DNA of 64,000 bases from Phlegmacium glaucopus (Eukaryota; Basidiomycota; Agaricomycetes; Agaricales; Cortinariaceae), in contig MU130540.1 of the NCBI GenBank assembly GCA_015039465.1, forward strand, positions 222,724 through 286,723, given 5' to 3'. Shown here piece by piece: positions 1 to 10,760 of this stretch. How positions within the stretch are numbered: the stretch's first letter is position 1; each line of letters starts with the position of its first letter. The notes under the pieces were generated by a model. It searched no databases. It saw nothing but the letters and a program-made list of their open reading frames with translations, and was not told the DNA's origin. The translations under genes and the position numbers were made by a program.

Positions 1-284
1 TCCCCCTTGATACGGATGCCTATTGTCCACTATCTGATAACCTCACTCTGGCTGACACGCCGGTTTCAACCCCACTTCGCACATATGGTCCTGAACACTT
101 CGCACCTACCTGCAAGATCATTTGTTTGAGGATTCATCTGATGAGGAAGGAGATTGATCTTGACTTGTACATACACCATAACTAGTTAGTTACATTGTGG
201 ATAGAATATCTGGACTCAGCCGGGAAGAGTAATCCACATATTCCATATTTCATCCCAGACAATTCCAAATGCATGTAGGCCCAC

Positions 285-870
285 AGTGCCGGCTGAGATA
301 ATGTGCCAGTTGAGACATAATGTGCCGGTTGAGATATAATGTGCCGGGTCAGATATGTGCCGGTTCAGACATAATGTGCCGGGTCAGCTATAATGTGCCG
401 GATGAGACATCATCTGCCGGGTAGACAATGTGCCGGTTCGGACTGCCGGTTCATACCGTCCCAGATGTCTGTATGCGGGTGGATACTCGGATGCCGGTCA
501 GACTGGCGCGGTTCATACTGTCCCGGTCGAGACATTCTCGCGAGGTACCGGCAGTGCTGATTATTCCTTTTAATGCCGGGCTGTCTTGAGTGCTTAATAT
601 CAGTCTGCATCACTGGCCATAGCCAGGTCATGAGTATTACCATCTGATATCTGTACTTCCATATTTACTGTACATTCCCAGCTTATACCAGCAGTAGTAC
701 CGCCAGTCTGGACTGCCCGTTTATCAGCCCTGGTCATAGCCGGTTCATATATGTAATGCCGGCTCATCCATAGAGTTGCCGGCTCATCCACAGAGTGCCC
801 GGCCTGTTGATATACCGGCATTGCCATGTCATGCCCTGCACTCCTGATCATGCAGTGCCGGTTCATACCT
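285..870. repeat. TGCCGGTTCA-type minisatellite
   Basis: Degenerate tandem units of about 17-25 bp built on TGCCGGTTCAGACATAATG run through this part of the LTR-like block. Unit length and sequence drift along the array. The short open frames here consist only of repeat and are not taken as genes. Confidence 0.7.
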
Positions 871-1147
871 TTTGACACCTACTGCCTCTCTCTCTATCCC
901 AGCAGTACATGTCCCTGTTCATCCCAGTACCAGCTGGTTGATCTGAGCATCACCCGGTCATAGATGGCCAACTATCACCAGTACAACAAACTCCTGCCGG
1001 CTCATACACCCTACCAAAACAGATCGGTTGACAGCACCCGGCCATGCTGATAGACCTGCCCGGCATTGTCTAGTGCCGTAGGTATTCTGTGAATCCGTAT
1101 CTTTCGACACAGTGTGTAGATCCAAATATAGAATACCGTATTCCCAG

Positions 1148-1167
1148 ATTCACGGGGCCCCGTGAAT
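1148..1167. repeat. 20-bp perfect palindrome in the LTR-like block
   Basis: ATTCACGGGGCCCCGTGAAT reads the same on both strands. It lies between two near-identical copies of a roughly 28-bp repeat that starts GTGAATCCGTATCTTTC (about 1,090 and 1,162). It may be a stable RNA fold or a protein-binding site of the LTR; no function can be assigned from sequence alone. Confidence 0.75.
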
Positions 1168-1268
1168 CCGTATCTTTCAACACATTGTGTCCGTTCCGGG
1201 AATCGTATCATTCAATACACTGTAGTGTCCCTACCTGATAGAAGATCTTTTACCGCAAATCTCTAAAT

Positions 1269-3403
1269 ATGACCAATCCTGTTGTGTCCAACCCTATCAC
1301 TCTTGCCGATGCCACCAAACCAACTGGCTCCAGAGAAACCATCTCCTTTACTTTCAAGGGAGACAAACTTGACAAAGACAAAGTAACTGGAAAAACTGGA
1401 GCATGGAAATCCTAGATCTCCTAGATATGGTGGGCCTAGGTTCCTACTTAACCGATGATATATTATCTGCACCCCCGGTTGGAATCCAACCTAATGCCCA
1501 CCGCAATTGGATGTCTAACGACCAATCTGTTTGCGGCTTCATTAGGTCGAGTATCTCCGCTACTGAGAGGGACCTCGTTTCTTCCCTCATTACTGCTAAG
1601 GCAACATGGGATAAACTACAAGAATACCACCTTGAGGAAGGCCCAATTAGGCAAGCCAATCTGATCCAAGGTGCCCTGGCAATCCAAATCGACCATGACA
1701 ACACAATGATGACCAAAGTTTGTTGTCTCCAGGATGACCTACATCGTGCTTTCCAAATGCAGGGGGGAATCAATGAAGAAACATTCATTTCTATTGTACT
1801 TCTCCAAGCACTTGGCACTGGCCTTGGCCATTCTCGCGCAATCATTCAACGTGACCTGCGAACCTCCACGCCTACATCACCATATACTGTCAACAGTCTT
1901 GTCGATTTCCTGGAACAAGAATATCAAATGTTGCTAGGCGATAACCAGCATGTATCCAGATCAGACCCTACTACTGTACTAGCAGCACAAGCCTTCCTAA
2001 AGGGAAAAACCATCATTATTTGATCCAATTGTAAACAAAATGGTCATTCAGCCAAATGGTGCATCCGCCCAAACGGAGGAATGGCCGGTAAAACTATTGA
2101 GGAGTCAAAAGAGGCTTGCTGACAAGCAAAGGAGTCTAAAGGAACCACAATTCAGCCACCACCATCTCGTGTTCAGGTATCTGTTAAAGGAACTGATGGT
2201 TGCGTCTTCCTCATGTATACGGATCCATCCTCCCTCATACCAATGACTGAAGATACAAGCGCCAGGGAATTTGCTGGAATTGCATCCACAACACCGAACA
2301 ATTTCTTATCTGAAGCCCTCAAATATCACAGCTTCATGGCAGCAATTCAGGAGGAGTACATTCCTGCAAACATTCAAATTGATGAGCCCAAAGGAGGTTA
2401 CAGAGCCACTGTAGATTGGAACACATGCTCTACAAAAAATTTCCTACCTGACTATGCCTTTACACAATCAATTCATGATAGCCCCTTCTTCCTGGATTCA
2501 GGAGCGAGCTCTGGAATAAGCCCTATCAAAGAAGATTTCTTGAACCTTCGACCCTTCACAAGAAAAGTCAAAGGTATTGGTGGCTCTATAATTGAAGCAA
2601 AAGGAATTGGAAACATCAAAATTCCTGTGGCCAAAAATGCATTCCTATGGCTCAAAGATGTGCTCTACATACCAGATGCTACCATTCGGCTCATATCAGT
2701 TTCCTCAGTCACTAAACACTGGAACGCTCTCATACATTTCGATCACCTCACATGCTGGATAATCAACAAATCATCAGGAAACATCATTGTGAGAGGCTCC
2801 TTAATCAAAGAAAAGAACCTTTATGCACTTAGCATCCACACCCCGGTCCAAAGCAACAAAGTTGCCTATACTCTCTCATATGCTCCAACTTTCAAGACGT
2901 GGCATCAACAACTTGGTCATGTCAACTTCCAAGCCATTATGACCATGGCAAAAACAGGCATGATCAAAGGTATGCCTACCTCCTTCCCTACAAAACCACT
3001 GAAGTGTGACTCATGCATTCTTGGAAAACAGACAAAATCATCTGTTTCTAAGTTGCAGGAAGGAGAAGGGCGAAGAGCTGTAAGGTGCTTAGAAAAGGTG
3101 TGGGTCAACCTGACTGGTCCAATGGCGGTCAAATCTCGTACTGGTAACAACTACATCATGAATATTGTCGATGATTATTCCAGTCATCCTTGGTCAATTC
3201 CATTAAAATCCAAAAACGAAGCATTGCAGTATCTGAAAGCTTGGGAACTTGCCAGAAAAAGAAACCGGCCTACAAGTGGGTACGTACAGAATTGATAACG
3301 GAGAACTCAAATCAGACGAAATGAAAGAATGGATAGAGTCAAAAGGGACTAAACACGAATTCACTGCACCATATACTTCAGTACACATCAGAAGAGTCGA
3401 ACG
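1269..3403 (+). pseudogene. Copia-1 gag, protease and integrase N-terminal part
   Basis: Gag starts at the ATG at 1,269, shifts frame near 1,391-1,396, then runs in one frame from 1,403. A CX2CX4HX4C zinc knuckle lies at about 2,021-2,062, but its first Cys codon is now TGA (2,021-2,023); a second in-frame TGA is at 2,120-2,122. The protease motif DSGAS lies near 2,500. A GAG-pre-integrase domain (TWHQQLGH, then CDSCILGK) lies at about 2,900-3,030. The integrase core follows with VNLTGP, where the family has DLTGP, and IVDDYS. A frameshift near 3,270 moves the rest (RIDNGELKSDE) to another frame, which runs up to the solo LTR at 3,404. Confidence 0.88.
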
Positions 3404-3980
3404 TGTTACATTCCATTATACGTTACTCCGGTCCAGCTCCGTCGGAGCTGTTTCCAGTAGTCCATACTCCATACAGTGCCTTCCTTTATTTCCCGAACTA
3501 CTCTTCCTATGTTCAACTCCGAGACTTTTCCGTGTCATTCCGGTTCCTCCGTCTATACTCCAAACCCGTTATCACTTCTTCGCCACTACCACTATTCTTT
3601 GTCATCAACCTTCCCACCATCAGTCAGCACACCAGCCATGGATTATTCACCCAAGAATGCAGGTCCTTCCCCGGGAGCAGAACACAGCACTTATATTTAT
3701 ATTCTATATTTTGGTTGCAATTCCTTTTATATTTAAAGTACTCGAACTTGTATGTTTTCCCTTAGTTCGAATATCAACTTAGTTTCCCTCCTCTTGTTTT
3801 TCCTCTACGTCACTGAGGTCTTCCGACTTGTTACTTTCTTCTTCCGTTCCGAAATCAGGACACCTTAGGAGCTGGGCGGCACAGCACACATGCTGAGGCC
3901 AACGTCCTTTCCGGGTTACTGTTCTGGTTCCGTTCCGGAGTAACTCCGATGTGACTTCTCTTTTTGTTTTAAACTTAACA
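3404..3980 (+). mobile_element. Solo LTR of a gypsy element (Gypsy-B family), 577 bp
   Basis: It starts TGTTACATTCC and ends CTTAACA, giving TG...CA ends with a short inverted TGTTA/TAACA. It is flanked by the 5-bp target duplication GAACG (3,399-3,403 and 3,981-3,985). The same LTR occurs on the minus strand at 9,715-12,397, next to a gypsy gag. Removing the LTR and one GAACG copy joins the copia integrase reading frame (RVER|MHRTLMGK). No internal region remains, so this is a product of LTR-LTR recombination. Confidence 0.93.
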
Positions 3981-4089
3981 GAACGAATGCATAGAACATT
4001 AATGGGAAAAGCTTGAACCATGCGAATCTACACAGACTTACCACTATTTCTATGGGACAAACTGTACCTGACCGCATCACACCTTCATG
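3981..4089 (+). pseudogene. Copia-1 integrase fragment between two insertions
   Basis: About 36 codons of integrase (MHRTLMGKA*TMRIYTDLPL) are stranded between the solo LTR and a TIR element. The in-frame TGA at 4,014-4,016 sits where the family usually has Arg (CGA to TGA). The fragment continues in frame into 4,622 and beyond once the TIR element is removed. Confidence 0.88.
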
Positions 4090-4621
4090 GAGGACTTTAC
4101 ACTCCCCCACATTGTCCGGCCGGACTTCTGCCGGACTGACCGGACTCTGCTGGACTTCCACCAGACTTCCACCAGACTCCAGCAGAGTCCGGTCAGAGTC
4201 CAGTCAGAGTCTGGTGAGAGTCCGGCGGAAGTCCAGTGGAAGTCCAGTGGAAGTACAAAACATGCCTGTATCCCCTCCTAACCTAAGAATGTGCTACCAC
4301 GCAGACAGAAATATCCCCATCCCTAAATATTAATCCTAAGCCCTAAGCCTAAGCCCTAAATCTAAATATAACCCTAAGCCTAACCTCTAAATCTAAATCT
4401 AACCCTAAATTCCATCAAAAGTCTGGCGGATGTCCAGTGGAAGTCCGCTGGACTGTGACCAGACATACAGTCCAGGCATTTTTCTACTTTCACCGGACTC
4501 TCACCAAACTCTCACCAGACTCTCACTGGACTCTGACCGGACTATGACCAGACTTTTACAGGAATTTTACTGGAGTCTGCCGGACTCCGGCCAGACAACG
4601 TGGGGGGACTGTAAAGTACAC
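4090..4621. mobile_element. Non-autonomous TIR element TIR-1, 532 bp, KDZ-type ends
   Basis: The left end reads GAGGACTTTACACTCCCCC and the right end, reverse-complemented, reads GTGTACTTTACAGTCCCCC. An 8-bp target duplication CCTTCATG flanks it (4,082-4,089 and 4,622-4,629), and excision restores the copia frame (ASHLH|AKTITH). Both subterminal arms are made of degenerate CCGGACT/CCAGACT-type repeats in opposite orientation, so the element can fold back. It encodes no protein. The centre (about 4,328-4,408) holds telomere-like CCCTAA repeats. The 8-bp duplication and the shared ends with the KDZ element at 12,978-14,831 suggest mobilisation by a KDZ transposase. Confidence 0.88.
4328..4408. 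repeat. Degenerate telomere-like CCCTAA array inside TIR-1
   Basis: Units such as CCCTAAGCCTAAGCCCTAAA and AACCCTAAGCCTAACC recur over about 80 bp. The fungal telomere repeat is TTAGGG (CCCTAA on the other strand). Units are imperfect, with A/T-rich spacers, so this is a telomere-like satellite rather than a functional telomere seed. Confidence 0.65.
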
Positions 4622-6154
4622 CCTTCATGCAAAAACAATAACACATTCGCTGATCAACTGCACGCCATATGAAAAATGGTATGGTAAGAAACCGGACTAC
4701 TCCTACATGCAGGAAATAGGGTGCAAAGTATTTGTCCTTATCCAGAATCGTCATAACCAAAAAATATATGAACACTCTATTGAATGTGTTCTGATAGGCT
4801 ATGATCTCAATGCCAAAAGCTTCAGATGCTATCATCGACCCACCAAACAAGTCATCAGTTCTTATCATGTCCAATTCCTCAAAACCCATGAAGGGCACAC
4901 CCTACCTGTTGCTGCAACTATACCCTCTTTACCCGAGATACCAAACATTACCACTCCCAACCACAATCAGTCAGAAGATGATGCACCCCTAATGACCAAA
5001 AACAAGTCAAATGACAAACCTGTCATTAGCACAATAGACCCCGAGATTGGTCACACAGACCCACAGAATCCTGCAGACAAAGCTGAAACCATACCATGAC
5101 ACTCATCCCATCTTGCTGAAAAGCAAGCCAATCCTACTACTCAAACCAGCCGTCTTGAGAATGCCATACAGCAATCAATATAAAGTGCACAGCGGATCAA
5201 GCAAAAGAACTCTGGGCAGGTGGAAGGAAATGCTCAACAAGCTATGTGATATACTTGGCAATCTACATATTAATGCACCTGATGACATTGATAGAGTACT
5301 GGCAGCAATAGCAGACACCCCCGATGTGAACTTCAATAATTTCAGCCTTGATGAACCAAACTCCTGGCAAGAAGCAGTAGCATCTCCATACAGCGCTCAG
5401 TGGGAACAGGGGTACCAAGAAGAACTCAATTCTTTGAAAGAGATGGGAGTCTATAAATTAATCCCTCGCTCTCAGGTTCCACCGAATACCAAAATTCAAA
5501 AGGGTTGTCCTGTTTTCAGGCTGAAACAGGACTCTGATGGTAACCTGGTTCGATGGAAAGTATGTCTTGTGTTCAAATGTTTTGAACAGATATATGGCAA
5601 AGACTACTGCGTGAATGGAATCTTGGCAAATACTACTACATATTGCCACCTTGCTGGATTGGGATGCTAACAGATTGACATGAAAACCGCCTTCCTCTAT
5701 GGCTCCTACCAGATGATGAAGTCCAGTACATGGAACAGCTGAAAGGTTTTGAAGAGGACAAAGGGGATCATGTATGGATGCTGCAGCATGGTCTGTATGG
5801 GATGAAACAGAGTGGTTGAATCTGGAACAAGACTATGAACGATGCAATGATTGGCTGGGGCTTTACCCATCTGTCGTGTGAGTCCTGCATTTACTACAGG
5901 AATACAAGTGCTGGTACAGTTATATCCACAGTCCACGTCGACAATTTCTTGTCCATAGCAAGTTCAAAATCCAAGAATGATGCATTCAAGTCCCAGATGA
6001 AGTTGTTTTGGACTATATCAGAGCTTGGCGACGCCAAGTATTGTGTTGGCATTGCCATATCCCACAACTGCCTAAACAAAACAGTTCATCTCTCCCAAAA
6101 AGTGCTCATTGACAAAGTCTGCCAGCAGTTTGGCCAGAGCGACAGTCATGCCGT
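4622..6154 (+). pseudogene. Copia-1 integrase C-terminal part and reverse transcriptase
   Basis: The integrase tail (TPYEKWYGKKPDYSYM, then GCKVFVL) runs from about 4,630 to 5,099 in one frame. The reverse transcriptase follows in another frame (NSWQEAVASPYSAQW near 5,360, then FRLKQDSDGN), and continues with QIDMKTAFLYG near 5,671. The catalytic strand reads TVHVDNFLSIA near 5,925-5,955, where the family has two Asp; the second is Asn. A TGA at 5,817-5,819 sits at a probable Arg codon (QSG*IWNK). The fragment stops at the 4-bp target site CCGT, where a solo LTR enters. Confidence 0.87.
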
Positions 6155-6890
6155 TGATAGGACCCAGGAGGCATCTAGGGATGTAAACACACTATTTTCA
6201 CAGGTTCACAACCTTCGCAGTATACTTGCAGATGCTCACATATCATTGCAGATACTTGCAGATCATTGCAGGTCATTGCAGGTCATTGCAGATCATCACA
6301 CATCATCGCACATCATTGCACATACTCGCAGATCATCACAGAATACTCGCAGATCATTGCAGATACTTGCAGTCATCACCAACATTTGCATTATCATTCA
6401 CAGTTGCCAGCTGTTCTCGCAATCTTTAAACACGACTCCAACAAAGGTCACTCAGGTGACTGTATTACTCATCACCTTTATTTTTATCTTGTCTCCTTTT
6501 ATTTGGCTCTTATCTCCTATGTTTCATTACCAAATTACCGGATCCATGTGACTCCACTTTAACCTGCATTTTACATTTCTGTTTCACCTTTCCGCACTTA
6601 GCTATTTGCTAGTTACTATATTTTTAGCAGTAGCAAGTAAGGGGAAGCAATAGAACAGAGGAGAACAGACAAATTACCACAGTTCTGATCCCACCTTTAG
6701 AACATTGTACTAAGCTACTCTGGCACTCCTTCAAAATCATCCTGCAAACTTCGCTTTTTCTGCGCATTATCTCACACTTTAAAGCAAACCTTCGCACCTC
6801 ATAAAATCTCACTATCACCTACTGAAGAGAACTACATCAACCCCACAAACTACGTACTACTTGTGGTCTGTCCCCACCGCAGGTACATCA
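6155..6890. mobile_element. Solo LTR-like insertion, 736 bp, TG...CA ends
   Basis: The insertion begins TGATAGGACCC and ends GGTACATCA. CCGT is duplicated on both sides (6,151-6,154 and 6,891-6,894). Removing it and one CCGT restores the copia reverse transcriptase frame (DSHAV|STPMDLG). It has no protein-coding content. Its left part carries a TGCAGATCATTGCAGG-type tandem array. The family is not otherwise present in the window, and strand cannot be decided. Confidence 0.8.
6219..6375. repeat. TTGCAGATCA-type tandem array inside the 736-bp insertion
   Basis: About 150 bp of short units (CATTGCAGATCATTGCAGG and variants ending CACATCATCGCA) in tandem. They keep an open frame only because the unit contains no stop; it is not protein-coding. 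Confidence 0.75.
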
Positions 6891-7500
6891 CCGTCTCGAC
6901 TCCCATGGACCTGGGACTCAAACTCAGGCATCTAGACAACTCATCATTATCCTGTCTCAACAAGGATCACCTCAATAGATCCCTGGTCGGATCCCTAATA
7001 TACTTAGCAGTAGGGACTCGCCCAGACATATCTTATGCCATCCAACAGCTATCTCAATTCCTCGATAATTATTCTCACATCCACTGGAATGTGGCCACAC
7101 GGGTCATATGATACCTTAAAGGCATGCATGATCTACATTTGATGCTCAGAGGAGTTAATAAAATCAAACTACTGGGTTTTGCCGACTCAGACTGGGGTAA
7201 TTGTCCAGATACGCGATGAAGTGTTGGGGGCTATCTTTTTACACTGGGATCTGGTCCAATCTCCTGGCAATCATGATGACAGAAGACCGTTGCTACATCA
7301 ACATGCGAAGCTGAGTACACGGCAGCATTTGAAGCTTCTAAAGAAGCCCTTTGGCTATGGTATAAATCGTTGTTTGTGTTGTTATATAACACCAACCAGA
7401 GAGCAATGGACTAGTCTTTAAGTCAAAAGCCTCCCTGTTGTTCATTTAGGGAAGGTGTAACCTTGACTTGTATCACACAGAGGTAGGGGGTGAGAATAGA
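6891..7500 (+). pseudogene. Copia-1 C-terminal RT and RNase H, truncated
   Basis: STPMDLGLKLRHLD, then SLVGSLIYLAVGTRPDISYA and QQLSQFLDNY, are the conserved tail of copia reverse transcriptase. RNase H follows (GFADSDWGNCPDTR*SVGGYL, then ATSTCEAEYTAAFEASKEAL). TGA codons at 7,217-7,219, 7,274-7,276 and 7,277-7,279 all sit where Arg is expected. Recognisable coding ends at about 7,420; the last 80 bp before the TIR element at 7,509 are unclear. Confidence 0.85.
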
Positions 7501-7508
7501 GATGAGAA

Positions 7509-8275
7509 GAGGACTGTACACTCCCCCACATACTCCGCCGGAATCCAGTGGACTTCACTGGACTCCACCGGAGTCCACCAGACTCCAGTCCAGGATTTTT
7601 CAGTGTGACATGGGCCAAATTTGTGAGTCTGGTCTGCTGAAGTCCAGTGGAGTCCAGTAAAATTCACTGGAGTCCACGGATTCTGGTGGAGTCTTACCGG
7701 ACATATTCCGCCAGACTCCACCAGACAAGTCTGGTGGACTCTGGTGGACTCTGGTGGACTCCACCACCATTTCAACATATGGCCTCAAATGCAAACAAAT
7801 ATAAAAATATAGTCTTGGCAGGCACACAATATCTATATTTAGCTATCATCCAAGAAAGGCAACTCTAAGTCTCTAAATGATACAACTCAAATTTGGACTT
7901 AAGTTTGTTTAATATAGCCCTTTCTCAATAAGGAAAGAAGCTATTAATAGATTTTAAATAGATTTAGGGTCCTAAGAAGATCCTCTATCATTCCATTCAA
8001 TATTTCCTCTTTGGGAAAAATTTCCCATAGGCCAAATCCCATTTAATGCCGTGTTTAAAAATGTATTTTGCATTTTTCTCAATAAGAAAAGAAGCTATTA
8101 ATAGAATTTCAACAGATTCAGGGTCCTAAAAGGATGATCTATCATTGAGTCTGGTGGAGTCTGGTGGAGTCCAGATGTGACATGATGTGACATATCAGAG
8201 TCCAAGTGGAGTCCAGTGGAGTCTGGTGGAGTCCACTGGATTCCGGTGGAGTATGTGGGGGACTGTAAAGTACAG
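7509..8275. mobile_element. TIR element TIR-3, 767 bp, no target duplication found
   Basis: Both ends share about 45 bp of inverted repeat. The left end reads GAGGACTGTACACTCCCCC, and the right end reverse-complemented reads CTGTACTTTACAGTCCCCC, each followed by CACATACTCC and GGAATCCAGTGGACT. The arms consist of CCAGTGGACTCCACCAGACT-type repeats. The centre (about 7,780-8,145) is AT-rich and contains a roughly 72-bp direct repeat (7,921-7,993 and 8,074-8,145). No 8-bp duplication flanks it. Copia-1 lies on its left and Gypsy-B on its right, so it is probably a recombination junction between two copies. Confidence 0.78.
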
Positions 8276-9714
8276 GGAATAATAGGAAAAATAGGAAAAT
8301 CATTGGACTTTGCGTAATGCTCATCCATGAAACAGTGAGTGGAACCACTGTCAATGAAAGCGGAAAAATTGACATTCGGAAATTGAAGACAAAGAAGAGA
8401 AACAAAAACTGCTCAGGTTTCTGGAGAGATTATTGCATTTAGAACTGCAACAAGCTCAGCACAGGGGCTCTCACAATTCACCGTCTGTGCTGAGTCCAGT
8501 GAATTGCTTAGTCTTTTTCTTCTCTGAACCGGAGTCCTTTGGCTTAGCCGGGACGGACTCAGAAGCAGAATCAGAAAAGGTAGAGGCTCAGCCTTTAGTG
8601 GAGCTTGCCTTGGTAAGCTTACAGTCAGGAACAATATGACTGGGCTTGCCACAGAAAAGACAGAGCTTATTATCTATCCCGCATTGCCTTTCTTGCTGGG
8701 TAAGTCTACCCCGCGAGTCCAGCTTGCCTTCTAGATTAGGTTTCGGAGGAGTGGAAGAAGTCTTACCAGAGTCTGCAGGCTTAACGGATTTTTGATCTGA
8801 AGGCTGAGACTGTTTTCCAGAACTGGAAGAAGGGTTGGAGGAGGGTATGGAGGAGGATGAAGAAGGGGTAGGACCCTTAGGAGGGTTTTGGCATTGCTGT
8901 GGAGCTGGTTCCCAAGAATGTTCTTGCATACGTTCCCAGTGTCGAGCGTCGGCATTTTGAGCTTTTTGACGCATCGCGGACAAGGTCCGGGGCTTGCTGT
9001 CTCCTTTGGTAATTTCATCCTTGAGTCAGGAAGGTAAACCTTCATAAAACCTATACCTAAGAGCGGGCTCACCCCAAGTACAGCAGACTGCCAAGGAGTT
9101 GAACTGGACTAAGTAATTGGAGATATGTCGGCCATCCTTCATTCAGAGATCTGTGAGTTTGTGTTCTACGTCGGCGGATTTGTCGAAAGGGCCGAAGTTG
9201 GATTGGAGCTTGTCCACAAAGAGATCCCAATCTTCAAGCCAGCACAGAGGTTCGTCGGTGAGTCTGGAAATTCCAGGTTCAAACCATTCCTGAGCAATGT
9301 CCCAGAGATAGGACAGAGCAAATGTTACTTGCTTGGAGTTGTCTCGGAATGTGTCAGAAGAGCTCCGTAAATAGAGCCTACACTGGAAAAGAAAAGCTTT
9401 TAGTTTCTTAGGATCCTTACCCATGAAGGGTTTGGGCTCTCTAAGTCTGCCAGTCGAATCGGACTTGGCTGAAGATTTCCCAAGGGAATTCAAAGTGGAA
9501 ACAAGTTGATTGAAAGGAATAGATGGAGACTCAACATTGTCTGTAGTACTCTGAGGGTTCATCAATATGACTAGCCTCTTCAACTACATCGGGCAAAGGA
9601 GTCTGCCTGGTGGGGGTGTGTTCTTGGGACATAATTTCTTGTATCAGTAATTGTTTTTTGGAAGTTTTAGAACAAGTTAGCATAGAAGGAGTGGGTTGAG
9701 AAGTTCAAATATAC
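8276..9714 (-). pseudogene. Gypsy-B gag and protease start, degenerate
   Basis: Reading right to left, gag begins near MSQEHTPTRQ (about 9,630), shifts frame, and continues as GRLREPKPFMGKDPKKLKAF (about 9,440). A second break near 9,143 leads to a Ser/Pro-rich stretch. The CX2CX4HX4C knuckle CLFCGKPSHIVPDC lies near 8,630-8,670. The protease appears as AFIDSGSTHCFMDEHY (about 8,310-8,360) and is cut off at 8,276 by TIR-3, so RT, RNase H and integrase are missing. Gag type, the DSG protease and the adjacent TGTTA...TAACA LTR identify a Ty3/gypsy element on the minus strand. Confidence 0.87.
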
Positions 9715-10454
9715 TGTTAAGTTTAAAACAAAGGGAGTCACATCGGAGTAACACCGGATCAGACAGAATGGAACTGGAACAAGTAACGGAAAGGACTTTG
9801 GCCTCAGCGTATGGAGGTCTTTGCTGTGATCCACCAGATCTGAGCAGATCTGATCAGAATTGGTCAGATCTGGTCAGAATTTTTTTTCCAGCCCAAATGG
9901 CAGTAATAGAGCCAATTTTTCTGACCAGATTCTGATCAGATCTGATCAGATCTAATCAGATTTAATTCTGACCAATTTCCAAGCAGAATCTGACCATTTC
10001 TGAGCAGAATCCAAGCAGAATTGAGCTTAAGAAATTAATGCCCTGACCATACTAATAATAATAAAATAATTATATAATCTGTACCATGCAGGAATTGAAC
10101 CAGTAACCAAATATAACAATGTGTAAGGATTGCAATGCCTTGCTGCTGTCAAAATTCTGTATTTTGTTCAGTGCGAGGGGTGTGATCACGTGATCACATG
10201 TGACGCCCCAAGTTGTGTTGATTCAGGTTTGTTCTCTTAACTGTTTCTCACGTCACACAGCCAGCAACGACGACCACAGATGATGCTGTGCATCGTCTGT
10301 GGTCATAAAAAGGTAAGTCGATTATATCGACATTTATTATATACTAATACCCAATACGCAACAACAGCACGAATAACAACAACGAACAACGACAGCAGCA
10401 TAACAATGACAAGGGCAGCACGACGACGACGACGACGACGTGCCATGTCGTAAC

Positions 10455-10760
10455 AGTAACCCCCCCTCACCAGGGGGGGTATTTTTTATTTCATTTTATC
10501 TTACTTCATTACTAACACTTTATAATAGTTCATGTACAATGTACAACAATGACAACAAATGACTACAACAAACAACACGTACAACGACGACGTACGACAC
10601 CTACAACAACATACAACACATACAACGACGACGTACGACACCCACAACAACATACAACACCTACAACAGAACGACGACGACCACAGCACAACGATGAGGC
10701 CGACGACTACCACATAACAACGGTAACCACCCCCCCTCTTCACTGGGGGGGGGTATTTTT
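10455..10760. repeat. Repeated G/C hairpins with T-tracts in TIR-2
   Basis: CCCCCCTCACCAGGGGGGG followed by TATTTTTT (about 10,460-10,487) recurs as a C-run, CTCTTCACT and a G-run plus TATTTTTTTT (about 10,730-10,762). Weaker versions lie near 11,425-11,445 and 11,670-11,690. They resemble bacterial terminators only superficially. Here they are internal repeats of a fungal transposon. Confidence 0.7.

Larger units (their letters stand above)
1..1244 (+). repeat. Copia-like LTR, 5' copy, cut by window start
   Basis: This block lies directly upstream of the Copia-1 gag and resembles 15,473-16,817. Shared landmarks are a stretch around TTTGAGGAT at about 120-150 and 15,480-15,530, and a terminal block containing GTGTCCGTTCCGGGAAT followed by TGATAGAA (about 1,187-1,243 and 16,757-16,812). 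It holds no credible gene. It is rich in TGCCGG-containing minisatellite repeats (about 285-870). The exact LTR ends were not resolved: the left end is outside the window, and the right end is placed by where similarity to the 3' block stops. Confidence 0.55.
1269..7500 (+). pseudogene. Copia-1: degenerate Ty1/copia gag-pol, interrupted three times
   Basis: The coding order gag, protease, integrase, reverse transcriptase, RNase H is diagnostic of Ty1/copia. The frame is broken by a 1-nt loss in an A-run near 1,391-1,396 (gag), a shift near 3,270 and another near 5,050-5,150, and by several in-frame TGA codons. Three foreign elements sit inside it (3,404-3,980; 4,090-4,621; 6,155-6,890), and each excision with one target copy removed restores the copia frame. 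The element appears truncated after the start of RNase H (about 7,420-7,500), where a TIR element begins. It is dead: the first integrase Asp and one Asp of the RT catalytic pair are both replaced by Asn. Confidence 0.9.

Noticed and set aside
285..870. Regular TGCCGG repeats as a possible CRISPR array
   Set aside because: Unit length and spacing drift, there are no constant spacers or cas genes, and the genome is eukaryotic. It is a minisatellite.
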